64,000 bases of DNA from Parahaliea aestuarii (GCF_008064635.1 NZ_VRYZ01000002.1:558001-622000), one strand, 5' to 3'. Numbered from the stretch's first letter, positions 45,901-54,787 are shown. Made by a program: numbers and translations. The notes: a model not told the origin generated them from the letters alone.

Positions 45901-48900
45901 AGGTCACGGTAGAACCGCTGGCGCTGTCGAACACCGTATTGGGACAGGTGCTGGTGAAGTCCGCGGTGGTGCCCGGCAGCACCGTGTTGGGCCAGATCAG
46001 GTCAGGCGCCAGGGTGTCCTCGATGACGAGTTGGCGCGCCGTTGCCGTGGAGTTCGCCTGGTGGCTGATGCGCAGGGTAAAGTCGTGGAGATTGCCCGGC
46101 AGTTCCGCCTGCGCCTTGCTGCCGTTCTGGGTGAACTTGTCGACCTGCAACAGGGGCGCCACGATATCGTAGTTGGCGATTGCGGTCAGGTTGGCATCCG
46201 GGCTGCTGAGCAGCGCGGTGTTGGGCACCTGGTCGTCCTGCCCCGGCGCACCGGAGTTCAGGGCATCATTGAGTACCGTGGCCACAACTTCGAATACGAT
46301 CCGGTCCTGAATATCCTGGGGCGGGCGGTTGTCCGGCAGGTTCACCACATCACCCACTGTCCAGGCACACTCGAGGGTCGGCGCCGCGGGCAGCGCTGGC
46401 GTGCAGACGGCGGCATCGCCCACCGCCAGGCCACTGCTGAGCGTCAGGTCGCTGCCGATACTCACCACCCGGGTGGAATCCACGCGCAGGGCCGTATCGG
46501 CGGGGAACTGGTCAGTGACCACGACAGCGCGCGTGGTTGCGTCGGGCAAATCGGCGCTGATCCAGAAGGTGACCTGCTCGCCGATGGTGAGCTGGGTGAC
46601 CGGCTCACCCAGGGTAAAGGGTGTATCGACGCTGCTGGTATTGACGATGGCCTTGCCCAGCCCCGGCAGGCTGACGACCACGTCCCAGAGATCGCTGGTG
46701 CTGTAGTCGCGCTCCCCGCTTTCATCGAAGGCGGCACCACTGCTGGTGGCAGCCGACAGCGAAGTCCAGGCCAGGTCCGCGGTATTGGTCAGCGTCTCGC
46801 CGGTCAGCGCATCCTGGTCCACTTGCGCCTGGAACACCAGGTCGCAGACCGCGCCCAGCGGGAAGCTGTCCCAGCTGGCAAACACCGTATTGGCCGGATC
46901 ATTCGGGTCCTTGCTACTGGTAGGTGCGGCGGCGCACTGGCCCAATTGGAAGGAGCCGACCACGTAAGTCATCTTGTCGGGCAACACATCGCTGAGGCTG
47001 ACATCTTCGGCGTCGACCCTGGAAGCCCCGGTGTGACTGACACGGAGGGTGTAGGTCACCGTCTGTCCGGACTCGACGGTGCTGAGGTCTGCAGTTTTGT
47101 CCACCCGCAGCAGGGGCTCGGCGATATCTACCGCCGAGGTATCACTGAACACGCTGCGCGGGGTACTGGGATCGGGGTCCACCTTGTAGCTGACCTGGCC
47201 GGTGTTCTCCGCCTGGTCGTCGTTGGCGTTGGCGGCAAGATCGAGTACCCGTGCGCGCAGGGTCACCCGAATCTGGTCATCGGCATCCAGCGTGCCGGTA
47301 TTGTCGATATTGACCACCAGCGGCCAGGACAGGGTCATTTTGTCCGGGATGCCGTCGCCATTGGTATCGGCAAAGACCGGGGTCACAGCGGAATCCAGCG
47401 GAATCGTGCCCGCCAGATCGGCATAGAGATTGGCGCCGATATCGATGGATACTGTCGGGCCGGAAGCCGGATAAAACTCCATCACCACTGCAGTGGCGGG
47501 CAGCAGGTCGACGATATCGAACTCCACCGCGCTGCTGTTTTTCGGGACCGTGGTAATCAGGGTGTAATCCACGACCTCGCCTATGGTCAGCGATTCGCTG
47601 CCGTCCGGGCTGTCCACCAGGCTGTCGGTCTGGGACTGGTTGGTGGCGACGACCGTCTTGGCGATACCGACATCCAGCGCCTTGAAGCTCGCACAATTGC
47701 GAGCGTTGTAGTCGTTCAGTTGACCGTTGGGATTGGGGGCGCCGATCGGCACATCCCCGGTGCGCTCAAAACCGATGGGCTGCTGGTCGAGAGGTAGCGA
47801 GGCATCGCCGTCCGGCATACTCTGCCAGGCCAGGTTGGCGCAGTTGTTGAGCTGGGCACCCGAGGGGAAATTGTCGATGACCGTGACATCGAAGGTCACC
47901 GTGCAGCTCTGGCCCAAGGGTAACTCACTCAGGGTAACATCCAGTCCGTCCACATCATTCTGCAGGACAGTAAAACCTGCACAGGAACCGCTGGTGGCCA
48001 GCGTAGCCGGATTCAGGTCGAGCAGCCGGTAATCGGTGCCACCGGCATCGGTAAAGACCGGCATGATGTCATCCATCTGCAGGTCAAAGGCATTGCCCGC
48101 AGAGGCGCCGGTATGCTGGATGACAATGCTCACCGTGGTGACCGTTCCGCCAATGCCACTGGTCACCGACAACTGTTTGTCCACCGCCAGTTGCGGTTCC
48201 ACGACGGTTACGTTGGGGGCGAACGCCACGACCGACTGGGTGACATCGTCGGAAGGATCAGCATTGCCCTGGGTCTCCACCCAGAACCACTCGGCGCGGT
48301 TGTGCCGCTGCTCGCCGTTAACGTTGTTGGTCGAGTTGCTGACCTTTGCGCTGTAGACAACGGTTATTGTTTCCGGCGTGCCGTTGCTGTTGTTGGAGTT
48401 ACTGATATCACCGAAGTCGATGTTCAGGCGCCGGTTGGCTCCGGTGGCACTGCCGCCCTCACTGGTGACGGTAATGATCTGGCTGTCCGTGGTGAAATTG
48501 GCGCCAGGTAGTGTCAGGCTGATATCGGCGGCATCGATACTGGCGGCATTGCCGTCACGGTCTGCCACTGAGAGTCCTGAATTCAACAGGTCCTGCAACA
48601 GGGCCTGGGAAGACACACCTTCTGGCACGGTGATCTCCAGCTGATAGTCCACCACCTCACCGACCTGCACCAGGCGAGTGCCGGCGGGCGCATAGCCGGG
48701 GCGCACGCCCGTCACCGTCTTCACCACCACCGGTTCGGCGATTTCCAGCGTGGCGCTGTCTTCCACCACGGGGAAGGGATTGGTGTTGGAGGACGTCGAC
48801 GTCCAGGTCACGCTGGCCGTGTTGGTGATAGCGCTGCCAATTTCCACCGCGGCGTCGAGAGTACAGGTGTAGGAAACCAGTGCGGTATCAGGACCAAAGG

Positions 48901-51292
48901 GAGCACCGCCACCGGCCGGGTTGTCATCGTTGCCCGCCAATGGATCATTCAGAACCAGGCCAGTAGCCAGGTCACCGGTCGCCGTCAGCGGTGCCCCGGT
49001 GCCATCGGTGACCTGCACCGACGCCGCGTCGGTCGCGCAGTTCAGATTGGCGACGGCCGGGTCGGTCAGTGTGACATTAAAGGCATTCTGGCCCCCGGTG
49101 TTTTCCACCGTCAGCACGTAGGTCACCTGATCGAAGGCATCGACGCCGCGGGCATCGGTATCCACCAGCGTGATCGACGGATCCAGCGGCGGCGTCACCA
49201 CGTTCCCCTGCGCGTCCACCAGTTCCGCGCCCGGATTGTCCGCCTCCAGCACACCTTTGGTGATTTCCAGCTTGGGCGCGCCCACGAACAGGGCGGCGGC
49301 CTCGACACTCACCTCCACCGGGCCAGCGGTGCCATCATAATTTACCGACAGGATATTGGTCAGCCTGAGGTTGTCGGCAAAGGGGGCATCGGTCACGGTC
49401 GCGGTCAGCTCGACGACCAGCGTGGTGGGGGCATCCAGGTCGATGTCGCCGAAATCGAAACTGACCGAGTTGGTGGCTGCATTGGTCACCAGTGGCGGCA
49501 AGCCGCCAGGGGGCTGGTAGATTCCAGGGCCGGCGGGAATAACAGCGGTGGGAGGAAAGGCCACCACGTCGAACACCGGCCGCGGCAGGTAATCCGCCAG
49601 CACCACATTGGCAGTGTTGCCCGCGGGGATGGCCATTTCCAGGCGGAAGGTCACATCCTGCCCGGGCATGATCTCGGTGCCTGGTGGCGGGTCGATGACG
49701 CTCTTGTCCGGGAGATTGCGACGAACATCGACATCGGCGGCACTGGGGTTATCGCCGCTGCCGCCATCGACCAGTGCATAGTCGAGGCCGGCGGTGTTGG
49801 TGAGGGTATCGCTGGCCAGCACCGGCGCCCCGCTGTCGTAGGCATCCAGAATTTCCGCCTGGTAGACCAGCACGCCGTCGGCGCCGGCGGGAATGCTGCC
49901 ACCATTGGCGGCGGTGATGTCCCAGGTCAGGGAGGTTTCGCCCGGTCCGGGATCATTGTCGGACTGCACTTCGGTTATCGCTACCGGGGCGCCGTCGACC
50001 AGCAGGCTGACAGTGCCGGTGAACAACATGCCATCGGGCAGCACATCTTCAATGGTGAAGGCGCTGGCGCCCTGCACGTAGTCCGTTACCTGGAAATTGA
50101 TGGTGTAGGTGATCGTGTCGCCGGGCAGGTCACCGCCACTCGCGGATTTCTGGATAGCCGCATTCAGTGCCAGCACATTGCTGGTGTCAGTCTGGGGTGC
50201 TACGGGCTGGCCGTTATAATCGTAAGCCACCTGTACTGTATTGGTGATGGGCTGCTGACTGTTGACCGTGGTTTTCGACAGGATATCGGTGATATACACC
50301 GGCACCGAGACAACAATATCCTCCGTGCTGGTGGAGCCAGTGGCGGAGGTGCAACTCACGCTGGCGGTGCCGCCAGGTATATCGGGCAGGTTCGGGTTGC
50401 TGGTAACACTGCAACCGACACCCAGGGGCGCATTGATGTCGATGGGGTCACCGGTCCACTGAATATCGGCAGGCAGAGTGTCGCTCAGCTGGACATTGTC
50501 CAGCGTAATTTGATCCGAGATGTCCACGCTCCAGACATAGTCAAAGGGGTGGCTCGGGCCGGGCGGGCGCTCGTCTTCCGGCGCGGTGTTGGTTTTCTCC
50601 ACTCGCGCCAGCTGGGGAGTCACCACGACTTCGGTACGATCTGCGGGGTCGAGAATGGCGCCATTGTCGCCGGTGGCAGTGTCGCCAAATTCGAAGCCCG
50701 GGATAATCAGCGCATTCAGATCCACACCGATTTCCACGCCGGGCAGCAATCTGGCACAGGCCTGGAGCGGGAGGCCTGGGTCGCCCTGGTTCACTGACCC
50801 GACGGGGTAACGCAGGATGTAAACCTCAGCGCCCGGGTCCAGGCCAGTGATGGTCTGGCCGGACAGGGGGTCGACAAAGTTGCCACTGGCGTCCACCTCG
50901 CCCACGAATTCAGTATCCGGGGGGATGTCCACAAATTCCGACGATGTATCGGTAATCCCCGGATCCAGCACCACGACCAGGTAGGGACCGTAACCGGTCT
51001 CGTTGGTACCCGTAGTACCGAGGGGGCCATTGCTGAAGATGGTTTCGACGCAGAACTGCTCGCCGATCAGCGGATCAAGGTTGAGCGGGTCGCTGCTGGA
51101 CTCGGGATCGGGGGCGGTCTGCGCTAAGGCAGTGCCGGCCATCAGGCAGCTGCCTGCCGCCACAAGGAATAGCGGCGCAGTCAGTCTACGGCAGAAGCCA
51201 CCAATGCCGTATAGCAAGCCCTTCAACCCCATTACCCACCCCATAGGCCTTGTTGTTGTTTCCATACTATCGCCAACCACCCAAGTTTTCAC
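42908..51292 (-). CDS. Giant DUF11-repeat surface protein with IPTL-CTERM-like tail
   Basis: 2794 residues. Signal peptide ends near residue 57 (MAGTALAQ). Residues 60 to about 2750 are beta-sandwich modules rich in Thr, Asp, Val and Asn with few Lys. Two module types alternate: one opening like IGEVVDYxLxxTVP, the other like EPLLxVDKxxxxxxG with TYTLRVSHTG and VxLSDVLP. Three DUF11-type repeats of about 130 residues close the protein. The tail IPTLTPWQ (Ile at residue 2761), a hydrophobic helix and RRR-type basic end match IPTL-CTERM sorting signals, with Gln for the usual Gly. Role is likely adhesion or matrix at the outer surface. The start is uncertain: GTG at 51292, with ATGs at residues 10, 17 and 21. 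Confidence 0.85.
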   Translation of the reverse strand: MKTWVVGDSMETTTRPMGWVMGLKGLLYGIGGFCRRLTAPLFLVAAGSCLMAGTALAQTAPDPESSSDPLNLDPLIGEQFCVETIFSNGPLGTTGTNETGYGPYLVVVLDPGITDTSSEFVDIPPDTEFVGEVDASGNFVDPLSGQTITGLDPGAEVYILRYPVGSVNQGDPGLPLQACARLLPGVEIGVDLNALIIPGFEFGDTATGDNGAILDPADRTEVVVTPQLARVEKTNTAPEDERPPGPSHPFDYVWSVDISDQITLDNVQLSDTLPADIQWTGDPIDINAPLGVGCSVTSNPNLPDIPGGTASVSCTSATGSTSTEDIVVSVPVYITDILSKTTVNSQQPITNTVQVAYDYNGQPVAPQTDTSNVLALNAAIQKSASGGDLPGDTITYTINFQVTDYVQGASAFTIEDVLPDGMLFTGTVSLLVDGAPVAITEVQSDNDPGPGETSLTWDITAANGGSIPAGADGVLVYQAEILDAYDSGAPVLASDTLTNTAGLDYALVDGGSGDNPSAADVDVRRNLPDKSVIDPPPGTEIMPGQDVTFRLEMAIPAGNTANVVLADYLPRPVFDVVAFPPTAVIPAGPGIYQPPGGLPPLVTNAATNSVSFDFGDIDLDAPTTLVVELTATVTDAPFADNLRLTNILSVNYDGTAGPVEVSVEAAALFVGAPKLEITKGVLEADNPGAELVDAQGNVVTPPLDPSITLVDTDARGVDAFDQVTYVLTVENTGGQNAFNVTLTDPAVANLNCATDAASVQVTDGTGAPLTATGDLATGLVLNDPLAGNDDNPAGGGAPFGPDTALVSYTCTLDAAVEIGSAITNTASVTWTSTSSNTNPFPVVEDSATLEIAEPVVVKTVTGVRPGYAPAGTRLVQVGEVVDYQLEITVPEGVSSQALLQDLLNSGLSVADRDGNAASIDAADISLTLPGANFTTDSQIITVTSEGGSATGANRRLNIDFGDISNSNNSNGTPETITVVYSAKVSNSTNNVNGEQRHNRAEWFWVETQGNADPSDDVTQSVVAFAPNVTVVEPQLAVDKQLSVTSGIGGTVTTVSIVIQHTGASAGNAFDLQMDDIMPVFTDAGGTDYRLLDLNPATLATSGSCAGFTVLQNDVDGLDVTLSELPLGQSCTVTFDVTVIDNFPSGAQLNNCANLAWQSMPDGDASLPLDQQPIGFERTGDVPIGAPNPNGQLNDYNARNCASFKALDVGIAKTVVATNQSQTDSLVDSPDGSESLTIGEVVDYTLITTVPKNSSAVEFDIVDLLPATAVVMEFYPASGPTVSIDIGANLYADLAGTIPLDSAVTPVFADTNGDGIPDKMTLSWPLVVNIDNTGTLDADDQIRVTLRARVLDLAANANDDQAENTGQVSYKVDPDPSTPRSVFSDTSAVDIAEPLLRVDKTADLSTVESGQTVTYTLRVSHTGASRVDAEDVSLSDVLPDKMTYVVGSFQLGQCAAAPTSSKDPNDPANTVFASWDSFPLGAVCDLVFQAQVDQDALTGETLTNTADLAWTSLSAATSSGAAFDESGERDYSTSDLWDVVVSLPGLGKAIVNTSSVDTPFTLGEPVTQLTIGEQVTFWISADLPDATTRAVVVTDQFPADTALRVDSTRVVSIGSDLTLSSGLAVGDAAVCTPALPAAPTLECAWTVGDVVNLPDNRPPQDIQDRIVFEVVATVLNDALNSGAPGQDDQVPNTALLSSPDANLTAIANYDIVAPLLQVDKFTQNGSKAQAELPGNLHDFTLRISHQANSTATARQLVIEDTLAPDLIWPNTVLPGTTADFTSTCPNTVFDSASGSTVTFVIDSLPTGVSSCDIVLQDVELVSGAPVPGTYPNSVELTWSSMEAGADADARSGLNDSEARLFTVQNTAVVKEVVATSVADTGTSQGDGSLPDATIGEIVEYSITAFLTRGTTFGVIMTDELQRDGNGILEFISGELLYVGNNLSYTGVPLPATCFSAGSPGGAPCTSLPPGDELTVSRIEVDFGDITNNGGNTPVDPNTPVVPTEEDSIVFRMLARVAEDSAPTNQTGGTLVNNVTLDYQLVSGNPGIPRTDFALVDVVEPILALDKQFTDFSDGVATVELVVTNTGTAPAYDLVVGDDFDETLWQAGEFSAGVVPPGFAFTAASSAGSTRVEFAVDAADPAVPTAEQVLLPGESVTMTFTAKPVIPYTQGSLPNTATAEASSRPGPVPPIPGPVERSATVDGADVLELPVLALEKSVSATSAVPGDVLTYTLTLANTGDAAATNVVVEDTPDAKGEFQAGSVAATGTVATTTVELGNGSTDTGVRVTVPSLAAGETLTVTFDVRVPLPYPDGSVAAGEQLLLNQASADSDETEPLQSDGDTSTPDVADPTSVAIIADPVMAVRKDDQRVGVLPGETITYLITYGNAGDQDASGVVVTETVPLYTVFNAAASSPGWSCSGIAPGSTCSFSVGDLAGAATGTVNFAVDVDAVVPSGVDRIVNEVADAEDGNEFNAPNDTPSTAAATAVTILDPIRTGPQLQVVKDDGGISVVPGQVYFYQINFFNAGNQNATGVELSETVPMYTTFNAAASTPGWSCPNGSGPGTPCTLNIGELRTDQTGVARFGLQVMSPLPAGVDLTSNTVIITDDGANSVQPLSDTDSDDTPIVAVPDMVIGKATDTRQARPDEVIVYTIDYRNAGNQDATGVIVRELVPPGSTFSEADSQPTVWSCADGAGPGTVCTVAIGGLAAGAGGSLTFALRASESPEIGRILNVVEINNDGSNGIDPTPGNNIARVSTPFPVPGIPTLTPWQLLLSALALLALGAHAMRYSATARGRR
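43040..44240 (-). repeat. Three tandem DUF11 modules in the giant protein
   Basis: Three consecutive modules of about 400 bases start near 44240, 43818 and 43425 (minus strand). Each encodes K-x(8-13)-PGE-x-YxIxYxNAGNQDATGVxVxExVP, then FNAAAS, WSC and a second Cys about 10 residues on, and a closing Gly-rich strand. The Cys pair recurs in all three, suggesting a disulfide per module. Similarity among them is much higher than to modules nearer the N-terminus, so they arose by recent duplication. Confidence 0.7.
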
Positions 51293-51396
51293 CCATGGCC
51301 GGCTTAGCCGGCAACCAGTCTAGCTGCAACGGTCTCCGCTCACTCCGATTCCGGAAACCTGATCACAGCTGCCTGGCACCACGTCAACGAAAGGTT

Positions 51397-51738
51397 CTAA
51401 CCCTTCCGGGTGAGGTCGTTGAGGGCGGCCTCCGGGGCGTGAGATCTGATCGAGGCGATGCCATTTTCCATGGCGCTTTCACTGGCATACATCTGGCTTT
51501 TGCCAATGGTCTGGCCATTGCTGGCCGTCAGCACGAAAAAGGGCGAACCATCGCTGGCGGTTTTGCGCAGGAAACGGGCATCGTCGACGGCATTGCGGCG
51601 CACCGACTCGATGCCGTTGACGGCGCTGTCGTGGGATTCGTAGGCCTGGCTGGTGAGGATCACCTGGCCATTGCCGGACTTGAGGTTGAAGCTGTATTTG
51701 CCGCTGTCACCCTGCCTGAGTTCAAACTTGCCCGCCAT
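51397..51738 (-). CDS. YegP family protein (two DUF1508 repeats)
   Basis: 113 residues made of two tandem copies of the DUF1508 unit: KFELRQGDSGKYSFNLKSGNGQVILTSQAYES and FLRKTASDGSPFFVLTASNGQTIGKSQMYASE, each followed by a helix ending NGIxSIRxxA. The fold is a swapped beta-alpha pair; function is unknown, though some members respond to stress. It lies between the giant surface protein and aidB, on the same strand as both, 104 bases before the giant gene and without evident relation to it. Confidence 0.93.
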   Translation of the reverse strand: MAGKFELRQGDSGKYSFNLKSGNGQVILTSQAYESHDSAVNGIESVRRNAVDDARFLRKTASDGSPFFVLTASNGQTIGKSQMYASESAMENGIASIRSHAPEAALNDLTRKG

Positions 51739-51827
51739 CGGTCCGCCCCCGCTGCTGCCATTGTTCCCGGCCCCCGCAGGCCGCGCTTCCCAACAGCTTA
51801 GCCAATCCAGCCGGATGCGCCAGCGAT

Positions 51828-53501
51828 TCAGCTGTGGGGGTTGGCGCGTTCGATCAGGGTGTCGATATCCAGTCCGCGGGGCAGACCGCCGAAATTACGC
51901 TGGAAGCTGCCGCCGAAACGCGAGGCGATAAAGGCATCCGCCACGGCGGCATTGCCGGCGCGCAACAGCAGGCTGGCCTGCAGGGTCAGCGCCAGCTGGT
52001 CGACAATCTGGCGGGCACGGTATTCGACGTCATCCAGGTCGGCAAACTCCGCCTGCAGATTCTGCACGGCGGCGTCCAGCCTGGGGTCGTCGCCGCGGGT
52101 AGTGGCCAGCTCGACAAACCAGGTTTCCAGCGTCTCCGGACTGCGGCTCAGGGCACGCAGCATGTCCAGCGCCTGCACATTGCCCGAGCCCTCCCAGATG
52201 GCGTTGATCGGGGCATCGCGGTACAGGCGGGCCATAATAAAATCTTCGGTCACGCCGTTGCCGCCCAGGCACTCCATGGCCTCGTAGGTATGCAACGGCG
52301 TGCGCTTGCAGATCCAGTACTTGCCGGTTGGCAGGCCCAGGCGCAGCAGCAGTTTTTCGTGTTCGTTGCCGCCGGGGGCCAGGCTCTTGTCCAGCGCCTC
52401 GCCCATCCTCAGGGTCAGGGCCAGGGAGCCCTCCACCTCCAGTTGCAGATCCGCCAGCACATTGCGCATCAGCGGCTGGTCGATCAGGGTATTGCCGAAG
52501 GCGGCGCGGCCGGCAGCGTGATTGACCGCCTGGGCGACCCCCTGGCGCTGGGCGGCGCTGGAGCCAATCATGCAGTCGAAACGCGTCATCGACACCATCT
52601 CGATGATGGCGGGCACCCCTCTGCCCTCATCGCCGATCATCCAGCCCAGTGCACCGCGCAGCTCGATTTCCGAGGAGGCGTTGGACACGTTGCCCATCTT
52701 GTCCTTCAGGCGCTGCACCTGGATAGGGTTCTTGCTACCGTCCTCGCACCAGCGCGGCACCAGGAAGCAGCTCAATCCGCCGGGCGCCTGCGCCAATACC
52801 AGGAAAGCGTCGCACATGGGCGCCGAGGTAAACCACTTGTGGCCGACCAGTTCATAGAGCTCACCGGGGCCGCCCGCCGCCAGCGGCGTGGCGCGGGTGG
52901 TGTTGGCACGCACATCGGAGCCGCCCTGCTTCTCGGTCATGCCCATGCCGATGGTGAGGGCCTGCTTTTCAGTGTGGGGGACATTGCGCGGATCGTAGGC
53001 GCGATTGAGGATCTTCGGCAGCCAGGCCTCGCCGATGTTCGGCGTCAGGCGCAGGCTCGGCACGGAGGCGAAGGTCATGGTCAGCGGGCAGCCGTGGCCG
53101 GACTCCACCTGGGCCTGCAGGTAATACTGGGCGGCGCGCGCCACATGGGCGCCGGGACCGGGGTCGGTCCAGGGCTTGCTGTGCAGGCCCGCCTCCAGCC
53201 CCAGCGCCATCAGCCGGTGGTAGGACTCGTGGTACCTGACCAGATCCACCCGGTGGCCCTGGCGATCGTGGGAGGCAAACTGGGGCTTGTGGGCATTCGC
53301 CTGAAAGCCCCACTCGTAGACCTCGGCACTGCCACAGCGTGCGCCGTGGGCATCCAGCTCGGCCTCGGCCCAGCCTGCGCCGTGGTGCCGCACCAGCGCC
53401 TGCAGGGCGCTGTCTCCGCGGTAGCTGTTGTAGCCCTCCAGCGGGTTGGACTGGTTGAACACCTCATGGGTGTGGGCGATGAAGGGCGGTTCGATGTGCA
53501 T
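51828..53501 (-). CDS. aidB: AidB-like acyl-CoA dehydrogenase
   Basis: 557 residues from the ATG at 53501, since AidB begins at the same place (MH...HTHEVFNQ) and the longer frame adds 67 residues of low quality. Strong match along its length to E. coli AidB: LTMTFASVPSL, IGMGMTEKQGGSDVRANTTRA, HKWFTSAP, ERLKDKxGNxSNASxE-like RLKDKMGNVSNASSE, SMTRFDCMIGS, EAMECLGGNGV and WEGSGNVQALDMLR. AidB is a flavoprotein of the alkylation response that binds DNA; its enzymatic substrate is weakly defined. The ribosome site is poor (GGAT). It follows the CBS protein gene after 145 bases. Confidence 0.88.
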   Translation of the reverse strand: MHIEPPFIAHTHEVFNQSNPLEGYNSYRGDSALQALVRHHGAGWAEAELDAHGARCGSAEVYEWGFQANAHKPQFASHDRQGHRVDLVRYHESYHRLMALGLEAGLHSKPWTDPGPGAHVARAAQYYLQAQVESGHGCPLTMTFASVPSLRLTPNIGEAWLPKILNRAYDPRNVPHTEKQALTIGMGMTEKQGGSDVRANTTRATPLAAGGPGELYELVGHKWFTSAPMCDAFLVLAQAPGGLSCFLVPRWCEDGSKNPIQVQRLKDKMGNVSNASSEIELRGALGWMIGDEGRGVPAIIEMVSMTRFDCMIGSSAAQRQGVAQAVNHAAGRAAFGNTLIDQPLMRNVLADLQLEVEGSLALTLRMGEALDKSLAPGGNEHEKLLLRLGLPTGKYWICKRTPLHTYEAMECLGGNGVTEDFIMARLYRDAPINAIWEGSGNVQALDMLRALSRSPETLETWFVELATTRGDDPRLDAAVQNLQAEFADLDDVEYRARQIVDQLALTLQASLLLRAGNAAVADAFIASRFGGSFQRNFGGLPRGLDIDTLIERANPHS

Positions 53502-53646
53502 GGCAGGATCCGTCGTACTTGCAAAGAGATCGCGCTCGCGCATGCGGGCATACGCGGGAGGAGCGAATTGGGGGCCGAATGCTAGCACAGGCTGCGGAAA
53601 CACTGAACTGCCGCTGCGGGCCACCGGCCCGCAGCGGGAAGCCCGC

Positions 53647-54207
53647 TCAGTGGCGGATAGTGTTGAACAGCTCCACAAAGCTGCTGTGGCGGGTAATTTC
53701 AATCGGCATGTGCAGCCGGCGAGCGATATCGCTGGAGGAAATCACACCGCGAATATGATGATTGTCGGTATCCACCACCAGGCAGTGCTGCTGCCCCCGC
53801 TGGCGCAGGGTCTCCACCACATCGCGGATACGGGCGCCGGCGATCAGGGAGAACTCCAGTGCCTGGATTCGCCCCCGCGGCTGCATGACATCCACCACCC
53901 GCAAATCCTTGCGAGCCTGGTCCCTGGAGGTGTGCTGCATCAGGTTCTGCTCCTCCAGGTCGGCGGCGCTGACGGTGCCGACGAATTCATCGCGGTCGTC
54001 CACCACCAGCATCAGCTTGACGTGGGCCCGCCGCATGCGACGATCGGCCTCGTCAACTGATACGCCCTGGAAAATCACCTGGGGCTTGTGGAAGCGGAAA
54101 TCAGTAAAAATTTCCAGGGCGGAGGAGTCCCAGTCAATATCAGCAAACTCTTCCGGGTGCACCAGGTGGTCCACTGCATTCACGGGCTTTAGTTCGAGTA
54201 CTTTCAT
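53647..54207 (-). CDS. CBS-domain protein
   Basis: 186 residues from the ATG at 54207, set by AAGGTGA 6 bases upstream; the longer open frame is not coding-like. Two CBS motifs: about 50-85 (VDEADRRMRRAHVKLMLVVDDRDEFVGTVSAADL) and about 115-165 (DVVETLRQRGQQHCLVVDTDNHHIRGVISSSDIARRL). The pair forms a Bateman module that binds adenosine nucleotides in many proteins. No other domain is fused, so it probably acts by contact with a partner. It precedes aidB on the same strand. Proteins of this kind occur as stress-linked regulators, but its partner is not apparent. Confidence 0.85.
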   Translation of the reverse strand: MKVLELKPVNAVDHLVHPEEFADIDWDSSALEIFTDFRFHKPQVIFQGVSVDEADRRMRRAHVKLMLVVDDRDEFVGTVSAADLEEQNLMQHTSRDQARKDLRVVDVMQPRGRIQALEFSLIAGARIRDVVETLRQRGQQHCLVVDTDNHHIRGVISSSDIARRLHMPIEITRHSSFVELFNTIRH

Positions 54208-54307
54208 TGTTTTCACCTTGTTCTCATCGCTTGTCACCGGTACGGCGCCTTCCTGTGGGGAGCGCCCCGGGACCTCGGGTGACGGGCAGTCGCCCGCCGG
54301 GTCGCAA

Positions 54308-54661
54308 TCAGGCGGTGAAAAGAGGAGGTGCGCGGATATTGGGGCACGCCAGCGCGCGCTTGAGAAGCGATGGCGCCGGGGCCACGGTTGGCGGCAGAAA
54401 GACTCTTGCCTCTGCCGGACGCGACCGCGGGGCGTCCAGCGCGGGTATGTCCCCGGAACCGCTGCCGTTGCTGCTCTCCTGGCCAATCGCATTCAGGCCG
54501 CCGTCCCAATCCGCGGCCGGCGAGGCAGCCGGAGCCGTCACCATTCCGAGTGAGGTGAGTAACAGGACGATGGAAAGCAGGCGGGTCAAGGGCGGGTAGA
54601 CTCCGGCAGTCGTGACACAGTTTGGAGTCTCCTCCGGTACCACAGTTCCCGGCAAGTGCAA
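54308..54661 (-). CDS. Possible small secreted protein next to a Fur box
   Basis: An open frame with a hydrophobic stretch (LTRLLSIVLLLTSLGMV) followed by APAASPA looks like a signal peptide; about 60 mostly disordered Ser/Gly/Pro-rich residues follow, and the end reads LLKRALACPNIRAPPLFTA. The start is unclear: only TTG or GTG codons fit, and the best ribosome site (GGAGGAG near 54630) points to a GTG in another frame that gives ten codons. So the real gene may be shorter, leader-controlled or absent. It is divergent from a Fur-box gene at 54788. I do not recognise a family. Confidence 0.35.
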   Translation of the reverse strand: MHLPGTVVPEETPNCVTTAGVYPPLTRLLSIVLLLTSLGMVTAPAASPAADWDGGLNAIGQESSNGSGSGDIPALDAPRSRPAEARVFLPPTVAPAPSLLKRALACPNIRAPPLFTA

Positions 54662-54718
54662 ATTCCACAGGATTCAGGGCGCAACCCGCCTCCAGCTGCA
54701 GAGAGTTCGCCTTCGAGC

Positions 54719-54747
54719 TTGTAATTGATAATCGTTCTCATTACCTT
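54719..54747 (+). promoter_or_regulatory. Fur-controlled promoter of the 54788 gene
   Basis: TTGTAA (54719-54724) and TACCTT (54742-54747) are 17 bases apart. The spacer contains TGATAAT-C-GTTCTCA at 54726-54740, a 7-1-7 Fur-type site whose right arm has two departures from the consensus. The site could also serve the divergent frame at 54661. Confidence 0.65.
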
Positions 54748-54787
54748 TATCGAACACTTGCCAATGAGCCTGATAAAGAGTCCGATA

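Noticed and set aside
44288-47797. 1169-residue plus-strand open frame
   Set aside because: Antisense to the giant DUF11 gene; composition is rich in Arg, Gly and His without domain or signal, and arises from codon bias of the real gene.
53502-53702. 67-residue N-terminal extension of AidB
   Set aside because: AidB proteins begin at the MH...HTHEVFNQ segment; the extension has atypical composition and no signal.
54208-54492. 95-residue N-terminal extension of the CBS protein
   Set aside because: Arg/Pro-rich, overlaps the divergent small frame, and a strong AAGGTGA site marks the ATG at 54207.
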